Assembly: GCA_021787735.1 (NCBI GenBank)
Contig: JAJYLL010000031.1
Location: 1 to 43,323, forward strand
Length of the DNA stretch: 43,323 bases
Reading direction: 5' to 3'
DNA from: Acidobacteriota bacterium
GTDB taxonomy: Bacteria; Acidobacteriota; Terriglobia; UBA7540
Made by a program: the position numbers and the translations under genes. A model generated the notes under the pieces. It searched no databases. It had not been told where the DNA came from and saw nothing but the letters and a program-made list of their open reading frames with translations. Numbering within the stretch: the first letter of the stretch is position 1; the number at the start of each line of letters is the position of its first letter. Of the stretch, positions 34,925 through 42,129 are shown in pieces.

Positions 34925-35131
34925 TCAGAATTGTTTTTGCAGTGTCTGCGGGGCGTAGCCTTTCTTGCGCCAGGCTGGGGGAGGCTTGCCCACCTGGCCC
35001 TCGCATAGCAGTTGTTTTGCAAGGTGGATGCGCCAGTTGGTCAAATAGTGCATGGGCGACTCCCCGATCAGGTCGCTAAATCGACCCGCCAGGGCGGAGC
35101 GCGAAACGCCCGCATCGCGCTCTAAGGTCTC
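34925..35131 (-). pseudogene. AraC-family regulator C-terminal remnant
   Basis: The minus strand reads GVSRSALAGRFSDLIGESPM then HYLTNWRIHLAKQLL, the first HTH of the cupin-type AraC family, followed almost directly by PPPAWRKKGY, the usual C-terminal end. About 35 residues of the second HTH are missing between them. The N-terminal cupin part is gone; the homology begins at about 35125, where the neighbouring methyltransferase fragment also begins. The open frame continues antisense through that gene but is a shadow there. Confidence 0.7.
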
Positions 35132-35533
35132 ATGGCGGCGGGGTTCTTCATCGTCCTGGTTGCCACGTTTCTGATCAACCACTTCGACCTTTTCGGCATG
35201 CGCCAGGTTTATCTCTACCTGCGCGGGCGCGAGTACACACCGCTTCGGTTCAAAACACCGCTGTTCTACAAGTATGTCCGCCATCCGCTCTATGTGGGCT
35301 GGCTCCTGGCTTTCTGGGCGGCTCCAACAATGACCGTGGCGCACTTGGTGTTTGTTCTGATGACCACCGCTTACAATCTGGTTGCCATTCAATTTGAGGA
35401 GCGCGACGTGATCACCCTGCACGGCAAAGATTATGTTCGGTATCGTCGCGAGGTTTCCATGCTGATCCCGCGGGTGGTCAGCAATGAAGGTCCAGGCCCC
35501 GGTAAGATTGCGACGGATTCCGAATGCGCCTGA
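35132..35533 (+). pseudogene. MddA/NnrU-like methyltransferase, N-terminally truncated
   Basis: Reads FFIVLVATFLINHFDLFGMR, then YVRHPLYVGWLLAFWAAPTM and AIQFEERDVITLHGKDYVRY, the C-terminal half of a membrane isoprenylcysteine-methyltransferase-like protein of the methanethiol S-methyltransferase (MddA) type. The family is about 250 aa; only 133 remain. An ATG at 35132 opens the frame, but no ribosome site precedes it, and upstream lies the divergent AraC remnant. It is probably a deletion product, though a shortened protein cannot be excluded. Confidence 0.7.
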
Positions 35534-35545
35534 GATGTTAGCCGT

Positions 35546-35625
35546 GGATCAACTGACATGCATGGGCCGGTGATGAACAGTCGAACTGGCTGCTGATGGG
35601 GCAAGCCAAGTCCACCGGTTGATCC
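35546..35625 (+). other. Structured leader candidate before the 92-aa protein
   Basis: Three nested stems: GGATCAA (35546-35552) with TTGATCC (35619-35625), CCGGTG (35567-35572) with CACCGG (35613-35618), and TGGCT (35587-35591) with AGCCA (35604-35608). The two outer stems are contiguous on the 3' side. It ends 35 bp before the ribosome site of the next gene. It could be a terminator for the upstream fragment or a regulatory RNA; it matches no class I know. Confidence 0.4.
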
Positions 35626-35674
35626 GGGGCTTCAAAACACCAAAACAGAGTCAACTGTAAGGAGGTTGTACGTT

Positions 35675-35953
35675 ATGCCAAGGTTTGTCATCGAGGTTCC
35701 CCATGAACCTGAAAAGATGGCCTGCGCTCGCGCGGTCAAAATCTTTCTGAACACAGGATCCCATTTTCTCAGGCACGCCGATTGGGGGTGCCTGGACGGC
35801 GAGCATAAGGCCTGGATTATCGCCGAGGTCGAAAACAAAGAGGAGGCGCGCTCCATTCTGGCCCCACAGTTTCGCACCGAGGCCAAAATTACGCAACGGA
35901 ACTACTTTACTGTGAAGGAGATCGACGAACTCCTGTACTACCAACAACGCTGA
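35675..35953 (+). CDS. Small conserved-looking protein, ferredoxin-like fold suspected
   Basis: A 92-aa cytoplasmic protein (MPRFVIEVPHEPEKMACARA). The alternation of strands and helices (RFVIEVPH, helix ACARAVKIFLNT, HKAWIIAEV, helix KEEARSILAPQF, AKITQRNYFTVKEIDELL) suggests a beta-alpha-beta sandwich of the ferredoxin-like type; this is inference. GGAGG at 35661-35665 fits ATG 35675; the frame's first codon (TTG 35666) is too close. Function unknown. It stands alone with a structured leader and a terminator hairpin. Confidence 0.7.
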   Translation: MPRFVIEVPHEPEKMACARAVKIFLNTGSHFLRHADWGCLDGEHKAWIIAEVENKEEARSILAPQFRTEAKITQRNYFTVKEIDELLYYQQR

Positions 35954-35965
35954 CCGGCGTGGTTG

Positions 35966-35994
35966 GCGCAGATCCTGATTTTCAGGATCTGCGC
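35966..35994. terminator. Perfect 13-bp hairpin between convergent genes
   Basis: GCGCAGATCCTGA (35966-35978) pairs with TCAGGATCTGCGC (35982-35994) over TTT. It lies between the stop of the 92-aa protein gene and the convergent aldo/keto reductase gene. Its GCGCAGA ... TCTGCGC ends match those of repeat elements A and B, so it is likely a solo hairpin of the same family serving as bidirectional terminator. Confidence 0.65.
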
Positions 35995-36019
35995 CCGCCA
36001 ACAGATCATTCCATTCCCC

Positions 36020-36985
36020 TTAGCCGTGCACCTCGTCCGGCGAGGGGCATCTGCCTGCGCGGCTTTCGATGTCGCGCTTCCAGTCTTCGAGATGAGGACC
36101 GGCAATGCGCTGCGCGCGCTTCCGGAGGTTCTCCATCTCATCGGGCGACAGCGGTTTGAACTGCTGGGCGATGCGGACATCGTCCTCAAGCTGGCCAATG
36201 GTGGTGCAGCCGATGGCCGTACAACTGACCGGCAGGCTCAGCACATAACTCAAGCATTCCTGTGTACTGAACCTTTGCAACAGCTTGGCGTTGCCGAAAT
36301 TCTTCATGCCCTGGATGCCCATGCCGCGCTCGACGGCAACAGGCAGCGTGAGGTTTTGAAAACTCAGGTAATGGGCATCTGCAATGTTCAGCGGCATCAG
36401 GACGGAATCAAATTTGTCGTAGGCGTGCAGCATGGCCAGATGCACGTGCGGATCGTGGTGACCCGTAAAGCCGATAAAGCGGCAGTTGCCCGCCTTCTTA
36501 GCGGCTTCAAAAGCTTCGATGGCGCCACCGGGCCCGAAAATCTGGTCCACCTCTTCTTTCTCATTCAGGGCGTGCATCTGCCAGAGATCCACGTAATCAG
36601 TGCGCAGCCGTTTGAGGGAAGTTTCCAGCTCCGCCTCAGCACCCGCGCGGGTGCGCTCATTGGCCTTGGTGGTCAGGAAGATGTGCTTGCGGAAGGGCGG
36701 AAGCACGTCGCCGTAAACTTCTTCCGAGCGGCCGTTCCAGTAATCGACGGAAGTGTCAAAGTAATTGATGCCCAGGTCATAGGCGCGCAGCGTGATGGCC
36801 TTCGCCTCCTCAAAGGAAATCAGCGGAAAGCGCCCGCCCGCCTGCCCGATCACCGTGACCTTCACGCCCGTTTTGCCAAAAGTGCGCTGGGGAATGCCGC
36901 CGGCTTTCGCCTTGGGAGCTCTTGCGCTGTAAGCCGTGGCAGCCAGCCCCGCAAAAGCGCTTCCGAAAAACGTCCGTCGCCTCAT
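36020..36985 (-). CDS. Tat-exported aldo/keto reductase
   Basis: NAD(P)H-dependent oxidoreductase of the AKR superfamily, 321 aa. The N-terminus MRRRTFFGSAFAG is a twin-arginine signal, unusual for cytoplasmic AKRs but common in Acidobacteriota-type homologues. The barrel begins QRTFGKTGVKVTVIG. The tetrad is Asp in INYFDTS, Tyr in VDYWNGRSEEVYG, Lys in FLTTKAN and His in LWQMHAL. AAGGAGG precedes ATG 36985. The substrate is unknown. Confidence 0.9.
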   Translation of the reverse strand: MRRRTFFGSAFAGLAATAYSARAPKAKAGGIPQRTFGKTGVKVTVIGQAGGRFPLISFEEAKAITLRAYDLGINYFDTSVDYWNGRSEEVYGDVLPPFRKHIFLTTKANERTRAGAEAELETSLKRLRTDYVDLWQMHALNEKEEVDQIFGPGGAIEAFEAAKKAGNCRFIGFTGHHDPHVHLAMLHAYDKFDSVLMPLNIADAHYLSFQNLTLPVAVERGMGIQGMKNFGNAKLLQRFSTQECLSYVLSLPVSCTAIGCTTIGQLEDDVRIAQQFKPLSPDEMENLRKRAQRIAGPHLEDWKRDIESRAGRCPSPDEVHG

Positions 36986-37149
36986 ACCGCCTCCTTAACA
37001 ACTCAGGAGATTGTCCAAATTTACAAGAAGCCATCTGACCCTTTTCGTACTTCCAGGGCGGAGTATACGGAAGCAGTGACTCTCCGAACCAAAAAGATCC
37101 AGCCTTTGTCAAAAGCAAGTTTCACTTTGTCGGAGTATAACGCACCTGA

Positions 37150-37199
37150 CAACACGGCGGTGGAAAGCGGAGAACTTCGGCTCAGCGGCCGCCGTGTTG
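37150..37199 (-). terminator. 11-bp stem at the end of the 37182-37637 gene
   Basis: CAACACGGCGG (37150-37160) and CCGCCGTGTTG (37189-37199) pair perfectly around 28 nt. The upstream arm overlaps the last codons of the gene. No U-run follows, so termination is plausible rather than proven. Confidence 0.4.
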
Positions 37200-37637
37200 T
37201 GAGCCTTTCAGCCACCAGTTGCCTTGCTGGTTACCAATCTGCCACCAGCCGGAAACTTCTTCCTGGAGGGTCAATGCCAGCAGGTCCTGAAACGTTTTGC
37301 CCTGCCAGTGTTCAATGTCGGTGCCCCAGGCGCCGGCCAACGATTCTCCACGAACGGTCTGGGCGGTCCAATGGCCCTCCCACTTTTCTCTGCTTTTTTC
37401 CGCGCGCCAGGTTCCATGGATGACAATCTGGCCGCCGTTCGCCAGCGTCCAGGTGCCTGACGCCACATTGGGGTTCTGGGGCGAGGAGTCGCCGGTCCAC
37501 GTTCCGTTGAGGGTCTGCCCGTGGCCGGCGGTAACAATCCAGGTTCCGTGGATGGTCTGGGCCGGTTCCTGCGCAAATGCGCACACAAATGCTAAGAGAG
37601 CAATCAGCCGGATCGTGATAGGGAGCGAGGTTCGAAT
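37182..37637 (-). CDS. Small exported Trp/Gly-rich protein with unusual start
   Basis: Exported protein of about 152 aa, family unknown. A signal peptide reads TSLPITIRLIALLAFVCAFA, then short repeats of the form HGTWIV, LNGTWTGDS, ASGTWTLAN and IHGTWRAEK follow, suggesting beta strands with a repeated GTW. No ATG, GTG or TTG stands before the signal peptide in frame. GGGAGG lies six bases before an ATT codon at 37637-37635; AUU is a rare but real start codon (infC). The ATG close behind the same site is in another frame and stops after 12 codons, so a sequencing indel is the alternative. Confidence 0.6.
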   Translation of the reverse strand: MRTSLPITIRLIALLAFVCAFAQEPAQTIHGTWIVTAGHGQTLNGTWTGDSSPQNPNVASGTWTLANGGQIVIHGTWRAEKSREKWEGHWTAQTVRGESLAGAWGTDIEHWQGKTFQDLLALTLQEEVSGWWQIGNQQGNWWLKGSQHGGR

Positions 37638-37690
37638 CGCATACCTCCCGAAGAAAGCGTCGGAGGCAAGAAAACATTGCCGGCCGAGGT

Positions 37691-37792
37691 GGGAAATTAT
37701 GAGTTCTGAATCATGAAGGATAAGATAAGATTTCCCGAAGCGTCTGTCCGCTCTTGAACGCTTCTTTCATAACTCAGCCTTCATAATTTCCC
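37691..37792. repeat. Nested inverted repeats upstream of the small exported protein
   Basis: GGGAAATTATGA (37691-37702) and TCATAATTTCCC (37781-37792) are a perfect 12-bp inverted repeat; inside, GAAGCGT (37737-37743) pairs with ACGCTTC (37758-37764). The region lies between two minus-strand genes and could fold as a 100-nt structure. Confidence 0.5.
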
Positions 37793-37847
37793 TTTCGTAC
37801 TTACCAATCACACCATCTCACATCTTTGTGCAATGGCTTCAGGAACC

Positions 37848-38237
37848 CTATTTTTCTTCTTTGGCTTTGCGTGCCTGCCACATGTCGAATGCTTTTTCCA
37901 ACGTTGTTTCCAGAACGTCGGGCATACGCTCGACGGTGCGCCCGAGCGAACCGCCGGCCCCCAGACGGTGCACGGTCAACTCACTTCCGCGAACCGCCAC
38001 CAGCGCCACGGGGTTCATTCGGATACCCCCGCCCCCGCCGCCGCCTTCGCCGGTACAACCTTTCTTTGCCTCGGCCTCGCCGGCGCCGCCGCCCGCACCC
38101 ACACCCAGCGAAACTCGCGAGATGGGCACGATGATGTATTCGCCCATGGTGATGGGTGCCCCAACAATGGTTTCTGTCTTTGCGATATCTTTGAGTTCCC
38201 CGATCAGGCCTTTCAGAATGTCTTGTGCCGGATTCAC
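37848..38237 (-). CDS. GerW/YtfJ-family protein
   Basis: A 129-aa protein of the GerW (YtfJ) family, known from spore germination in Bacillus but also widespread in non-sporulating bacteria. Pattern: IVGAPITMGEYIIVPISRVS, a Gly-rich loop (GVGAGGGAGEAEAKKG ... GEGGGGGGGIRMNP) and VALVAVRGSELTVHRLG. The start is GTG 38237 after AAGGAGG. It follows the DUF2953 gene by 64 bp, the same pairing as ytfI-ytfJ. Confidence 0.9.
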   Translation of the reverse strand: MNPAQDILKGLIGELKDIAKTETIVGAPITMGEYIIVPISRVSLGVGAGGGAGEAEAKKGCTGEGGGGGGGIRMNPVALVAVRGSELTVHRLGAGGSLGRTVERMPDVLETTLEKAFDMWQARKAKEEK

Positions 38238-38301
38238 AGTTGCCTCCTTCGCTTTAGATCTTTAGTCTTCTCCGAATGAAGCCCGCATGCATGCGGCCGC
38301 T

Positions 38302-38955
38302 TCATTGTGATTGGGCGGCCGAACAGACACGCCACTGTCTGACCACAGCCCGGTAGGGCAGGCCGGGCAGAAAGAGCAGAAATGCCTTGAAGACACGATG
38401 CGGATAAAGACGCAGTTCAAGGAACAAGCTGTTTTCACCCATGAAGTTCACTTGGACTCCAGACCCGGCTCCGCGGTTCGAAGCCGCGAGGGCGCCCGCC
38501 AGTATCCCATTGAGTGCGGGATCGGGCAGGGAGATATCGACGTCCGAGTGGGTCAGATTGGCGGAACGGAAAATGCGGCTTAGCAGGAGAGACAGTTGCC
38601 GGGCCAGTGCACGACGAATGTCGGAGTCACCCAGGCATCGCGCGAGGAATCGGCCCGCCGTTCGGCGCTTCGTGCGGGCCTTGCGAACTGCGGACGCGGG
38701 CTTTGCAGGTTTTTCCTTTTTTGCTCCGCCGCTTCCTGCGGCGGCTTGTTGTTCGCGGATGGGGAACGGCTTGCGAAAGATGGCTACAGACTTTTGACCA
38801 GACGCGCCGGGCAGTGGCATCTGGAATTCAAGGGCCAGCAGCCAGCGAATGCGCACCTGGCGGTTGCGCGAATCAACTGCGATCACGACCGGGCTGAATA
38901 CGACGGCCGCGAAAAGGAGAACGACGACGCAAAGCTCGATCAGCAAGGTTTCCAC
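38302..38955 (-). CDS. DUF2953 protein (YtfI-like)
   Basis: A 217-aa protein with an N-terminal membrane helix (LLIELCVVVLLFAAVVFSPVVIAV), a basic linker (KARTKRRTAGRF) and a C-terminal alpha/beta part with SDVDISLPDPALNGILAGAL, as in DUF2953. GTG 38955 follows AGGAGG. Downstream it is paired with the GerW-like gene; the pair is conserved in Firmicutes and here probably forms one unit at the membrane. Function unknown. Confidence 0.8.
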   Translation of the reverse strand: METLLIELCVVVLLFAAVVFSPVVIAVDSRNRQVRIRWLLALEFQMPLPGASGQKSVAIFRKPFPIREQQAAAGSGGAKKEKPAKPASAVRKARTKRRTAGRFLARCLGDSDIRRALARQLSLLLSRIFRSANLTHSDVDISLPDPALNGILAGALAASNRGAGSGVQVNFMGENSLFLELRLYPHRVFKAFLLFLPGLPYRAVVRQWRVCSAAQSQ

Positions 38956-39150
38956 CGACGGCCTCCTGGTCCTTTCAGGATGCGGGAACTCCTGCTTCGT
39001 TCGAATTTCTATCCTTTTCAGAATTCTACCGCTAATACGGCTGCGACTCCACCCCCTGATGACTTAAATCGCAACAGCGCAGACCGGGCCGTTTTTTTCG
39101 TCTGGCGCGGGGCGTTATAATGGGTGCGACAAACCGGAAGGGGGGCAATC

Positions 39151-39594
39151 ATGAAGAGGACGATCATCACGATCTGCACGCTCCTATGCCTTTGTCAGCC
39201 CTCTTTCGCGAACCCGCAGGCTATGGTCAAGCCCACCAAGGATGGCAGAGGGGCCGCCATGAAATGGCTTGCGCTCCTGGACAAAGGCCAGTATGCCGCG
39301 AGCTGGGACCGGGCCGCCAAGTCGTTTCAGGACAGGGTCACCAAAGCCGACTGGATCGCGGGCATGAAAAAGCTGCACGAACAATACGGCAAGGTGGTAT
39401 CACGCAAGTTCAAAGACTCGGCGTTTGACGTGAACCCACCCGGACTCCCCGCAGGCGAGCATGAAACTCTGCGGTTTGCAATCAAGCTCGAAAGGCGCGG
39501 AAGGGTGGATGAAGTTGTCTCCATGATCATGCAGAAGAACGGCGAGTGGCGCGTCAGCGGCTATTACCTCACGCCTGTCGACAGTCCTGTTTAG
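39151..39594 (+). CDS. Exported DUF4019 protein
   Basis: A 147-aa protein with a signal peptide (MKRTIITICTLLCLCQPSFA). The mature part, MKWLALLDKGQYAASWDRAA then WIAGMKKLHEQYGKVVSRK and NGEWRVSGYYL, matches DUF4019, an NTF2-like small domain. ATG 39151 follows AAGGGGGG. Its stop codon directly abuts the stop of the convergent dehydrogenase gene (no gap). Confidence 0.85.
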   Translation: MKRTIITICTLLCLCQPSFANPQAMVKPTKDGRGAAMKWLALLDKGQYAASWDRAAKSFQDRVTKADWIAGMKKLHEQYGKVVSRKFKDSAFDVNPPGLPAGEHETLRFAIKLERRGRVDEVVSMIMQKNGEWRVSGYYLTPVDSPV

Positions 39595-40653
39595 CTAGAG
39601 TTTCTGAATTACTGCTGAGGCGAATTCCTGCGTCGTGTTCTTTCCGCCCAGGTCCGGCGTGCGAACCGTCTCTTCTCCGGTCACCTCCTTTAGTGCTTCC
39701 AGGATGCGCCGGCCGGCTTCGGGCTCGCCTAGATGCTCCATCATCAGGGCCGAAGTTGAGATCGCGGCAATGGGATTGGCGACGCCGCGGCCTTCAATAT
39801 CCGGAGCGCTGCCGTGTACGGGCTCAAACATGGGCGGCCCGAGATGTTCGGCAGGATTAAGATTGGCGCTCGAGGCCAGGCCCAAGCTGCCCTGGAGCGC
39901 GGCACCCAGGTCCGTGAGGATGTCGGCAAAAAGGTTGGATCCCACCACCACGTCCAGGCTTTCCGGGTGCGTGATCATGCGGGCGGCAAGCGCGTCCACG
40001 TGATAGTTGGAGACCGCAACGTCGGGATAATCGCGGGCCACGGCGCGCAGAACTTCATCCCACATCACCATGGTGTATTGCATGGCGTTCGATTTGGTGG
40101 CGCTAGCCAGACACTTGCGTGGGCGGTGGCGCGCCTGCTCGAAAGCGTAGCGCATCACGCGCTCAACGCCTTTGCGTGTGAAGACGGATTGCTGCACGGC
40201 AACTTCGTCCGGCGTGCCGGCCTTGAAGCGGCCGCCCATGCCGCAGTATTCGCCTTCTGAATTTTCACGAACAAAAAGCATGTTGATGTCATCGGCCGTC
40301 TTGCCGCGCAATGGCGGCTCAATGCCCGGCAGAATTTCAACCGGCCGCAGGTTCACATACAGGTCGAAACTGAAACGAATACGCAGCAGCAGATCACGCA
40401 GCGAAATGTGGTCCGGCACGCTGGGATGTCCGATGGCACCCAGCAGAATGGCGTCGAAAGGACGCAGTTGCTCGAGCCCGTCCGGCGGCATCATGCGGCC
40501 CGTCCGCAGATAATATTCGCAGCCCCATTCGAAGGACTCGAAACCAAGCGTGAAGTCATTGGCCGCGGCCTCCAGCACTCGAACTGCCTGCGGAACAACC
40601 TCCTTGCCGATGCCGTCGCCGGGGAGAAGCGCAATGCGATAGTTCTTTGCCAT
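39595..40653 (-). CDS. Tartrate dehydrogenase/decarboxylase-like (isopropylmalate dehydrogenase family)
   Basis: NAD-dependent beta-decarboxylating dehydrogenase, 352 aa. Family pieces: LLPGDGIGKEVVPQAV, LRDLLLRIRFSFDLYVNLRP, VRENSEGEYCGMGGRFKAGT, SATKSNAMQ, VDALAARMITHPESLDVVVG, SNLFADILTDLGAALQGSLG and EPVHGSAPDIEGRGVANP. LLLRIRFSFDLYVNLRPV and the GEYCGMGG segment fit tartrate/D-malate dehydrogenases (TtuC/DmlA) rather than LeuB. Whether it also serves leucine synthesis with the distant leuCD is unknown. Confidence 0.88.
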   Translation of the reverse strand: MAKNYRIALLPGDGIGKEVVPQAVRVLEAAANDFTLGFESFEWGCEYYLRTGRMMPPDGLEQLRPFDAILLGAIGHPSVPDHISLRDLLLRIRFSFDLYVNLRPVEILPGIEPPLRGKTADDINMLFVRENSEGEYCGMGGRFKAGTPDEVAVQQSVFTRKGVERVMRYAFEQARHRPRKCLASATKSNAMQYTMVMWDEVLRAVARDYPDVAVSNYHVDALAARMITHPESLDVVVGSNLFADILTDLGAALQGSLGLASSANLNPAEHLGPPMFEPVHGSAPDIEGRGVANPIAAISTSALMMEHLGEPEAGRRILEALKEVTGEETVRTPDLGGKNTTQEFASAVIQKL

Positions 40654-40770
40654 GAGCTCGATTTTACACGGAAATTCGGGCCAGAGCGGCCGGCAAACGA
40701 TTCAATCAACTGATCACGAGCCAGAAATTTCTATTGCGATAGGTCACCGGCTATTGTGAATTGGCCGTTT

Positions 40771-40853
40771 GCGGTGATGGAGCGCCACCGTTAAAAGTTT
40801 CGGAATACCGTGACTAATGGCTCCTACCTGATGGCTGGGTAGGGGCTTTTTTA
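40771..40853 (+). ncRNA. Fluoride riboswitch (crcB motif) with terminator
   Basis: The segment GCGGTGATGGAG (40771-40782) is followed by CGCCACC, GTTAAAA, then GACTAATGG and CTCCTACC (40821-40828). These are the conserved blocks of the fluoride aptamer: GGTG...CACC helix (40773-40776 with 40786-40789), the GGAG/CTCC pseudoknot (40779-40782 with 40821-40824) and the xTAATGxCTCCTAC strand. CTCCTACC can instead pair with GGTAGGGG (40838-40845), making a terminator ended by TTTTTT (40847-40852). Fluoride binding would keep the aptamer and allow read-through. The downstream gene is the decayed hydrogenase-type gene at 40868. Confidence 0.9.
40823..40853 (+). terminator. Riboswitch-controlled intrinsic terminator
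   Basis: CCTACC (40823-40828) pairs with GGTAGG (40838-40843), extendable by two pairs including a wobble, followed by six T (40847-40852). It competes with the fluoride aptamer pseudoknot. Confidence 0.85.
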
Positions 40854-40867
40854 TGCCTGGTGACTGA

Positions 40868-41083
40868 ATGCTGTCTCACATTGTTTATAACCTGGTGCAA
40901 GTGGCCGTCGTGATGGGTTTCGCGACGTTGGTCGCGGGAGTAATCAATCGCCTGAAAGAGACGGTGCAAGTCGAAACGTGGACTTAGTATTCTACAGCCT
41001 TACTGGGACATCTGGAAGTTGTTCACAAAGGCCAGGTGATTTCAGAGCAGAGTTCGTGGATTTTTCGTTTCACGCCTTATCTA
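40868..41083 (+). pseudogene. Hydrogenase-4/formate hydrogenlyase membrane subunit remnant (HyfC/NuoH type)
   Basis: The first frame reads MLSHIVYNLVQVAVVMGFAT then LVAGVINRLKETVQ, the first membrane helix of HyfC/NuoH-like subunits, and meets a stop at 40985. Another frame continues ILQPYWDIWKLFT, and the original frame resumes KGQVISEQSSWIFRFTPYL to 41083. Compared with the family pattern (Q-x-R-x-G-P ... LQPYxDxWKLxxKxxxxSExSSWIFxxxPYL), the GRRGP segment is lost and two frameshifts are present. Everything after this is missing; an IS-type sequence begins. It sits 15 bp behind the riboswitch terminator, so it was the fluoride-regulated gene. Confidence 0.75.
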
Positions 41084-41237
41084 GCAGTTTGTTGAAAAAC
41101 GCGGTTTGAGGATGCTTTTACTTTCCAACTTGTGTTCGGAACGGGTTAGGTCAAGAGTAGTCGGTCGCTTTGGAAGGGTTGTCTGTACCCACGGCGGTCC
41201 GCTGGGGGCCCTGGCGGGGACGTGTCACCGCCGCCCT

Positions 41238-41537
41238 TCATGCCATCGCCTGCGCCAGCTTGGGCCGCTGACTGACAGAACGTCTCGGCTGGGGCTGCAA
41301 GCCGACTTCCCCCTGCTCACGGTAAATCCTCACCCACTTGCCCAAGGTGCTCAGGCCCACGCCCATCTCGCGGGCCACTTGTCTGACGGGAAACTCTTCT
41401 TCCATGCAGAGCTGAACTGCTTTGCGCCGGATTTCAAAGGGATGACAATGAGCGTGCTTTTGACTGCGCCGCCGCGCCGCCCCCCTCGGGGGGCGTGGGA
41501 TCTTCCTCTTACCCTGAACCTTCTTGGTACTTTCCAT
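41238..41537 (-). pseudogene. IS3-like orfA relic (helix-turn-helix)
   Basis: A 99-aa frame from ATG 41537 with the transposase HTH FEIRRKAVQLCMEEEFPVRQ then VAREMGVGLSTLGKWVRIYR. Basic N-terminus, stop after KLAQAMA. No orfB with a DDE domain follows on the minus strand; only about 150 bp of noncoding sequence separates it from the hydrogenase remnant. A GGAG site precedes the ATG. Treated as part of a truncated insertion. Confidence 0.65.
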
Positions 41538-41538
41538 C

Positions 41539-41589
41539 GGTAACACTCCTTCCGGTTCCTAGACGGAGCCTTGCTGTTGGAGTGTTACC
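41539..41589. repeat. 11-bp inverted repeat upstream of the IS orfA
   Basis: GGTAACACTCC (41539-41549) and GGAGTGTTACC (41579-41589) are perfect inverted repeats around 29 nt; one arm contains the ribosome site of orfA. It may hide that site in long transcripts, a known way for insertion sequences to prevent impinging expression. Confidence 0.5.
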
Positions 41590-41659
41590 CCTTTTCCTCA
41601 AGAACTTTCGCTCACGATCTGGTAGTTAGCCCAGAACAGTTACTCGGCGGTTTGTTCAA

Positions 41660-42129
41660 ATGGGCAATGATTTTCTGAGCAAGCTTGCGGAAGCCGGCAA
41701 CCCGGAATTGAGCCGCATCCCCCACGCCTTGGATGCAGAAACCGGATTCCGGATCCGCTCGCGATTCTCATTTCTCGATCTTATCGAAGTGGCCCAGCCT
41801 GCCTCGCCTCTTCGATGGCTGGCTGATCTGGTTCTGGGATTTGTTGGGGCGCGCAGACTTATCTAAAGAGACGCCACGGAATTTCTGGAACATCTGCTCG
41901 AAACCAATACGCGGCGCGTTCAAAGCGACGTTCTCAATTGCATCCAGGGGAGCCGAGGGCGGCTGAAGTCGAAGTCAAGAAATTATTCAATGAGGTAAGC
42001 CGGATTGCCGAGCAGGCCTTGGCTTATGCCCGATCCGCCCGCGATGCAGGCGCTGCCGACATCGAGTTAGCACTGGGCCGCCTGGACCTGCTTGAGCGGG
42101 CAATCAGCGAAATTCGCCCGGGCATTTAG
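41660..42129 (+). pseudogene. Dynamin-like GTPase C-terminal remnant
   Basis: Read across one in-frame stop (41864) and one frameshift (near 41965) the sequence gives FSFLDLIEVAQPASPLRWLA, LVLGFVGARRLI, DATEFLEHLLETNTRRVQSD and KKLFNEVSRIAEQALAYARS, then LALGRLDLLERAIS. Long helices with a hydrophobic paddle-like segment and this ending resemble the C-terminal region of bacterial dynamin-family proteins. No GTPase domain is present; the left end borders the IS-type sequence. The family call is by memory of pattern and moderate only. Confidence 0.5.

Noticed and set aside
35963..37423. 486-codon plus-strand frame opposite the aldo/keto reductase and beyond
   Set aside because: Antisense to two minus-strand genes with good motifs; no ribosome site and no family resemblance.
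39595..40653. Calling the dehydrogenase leuB to complete the leucine pathway
   Set aside because: Substrate-specificity segments fit tartrate/D-malate dehydrogenases better and it is 25 kb from leuCD.
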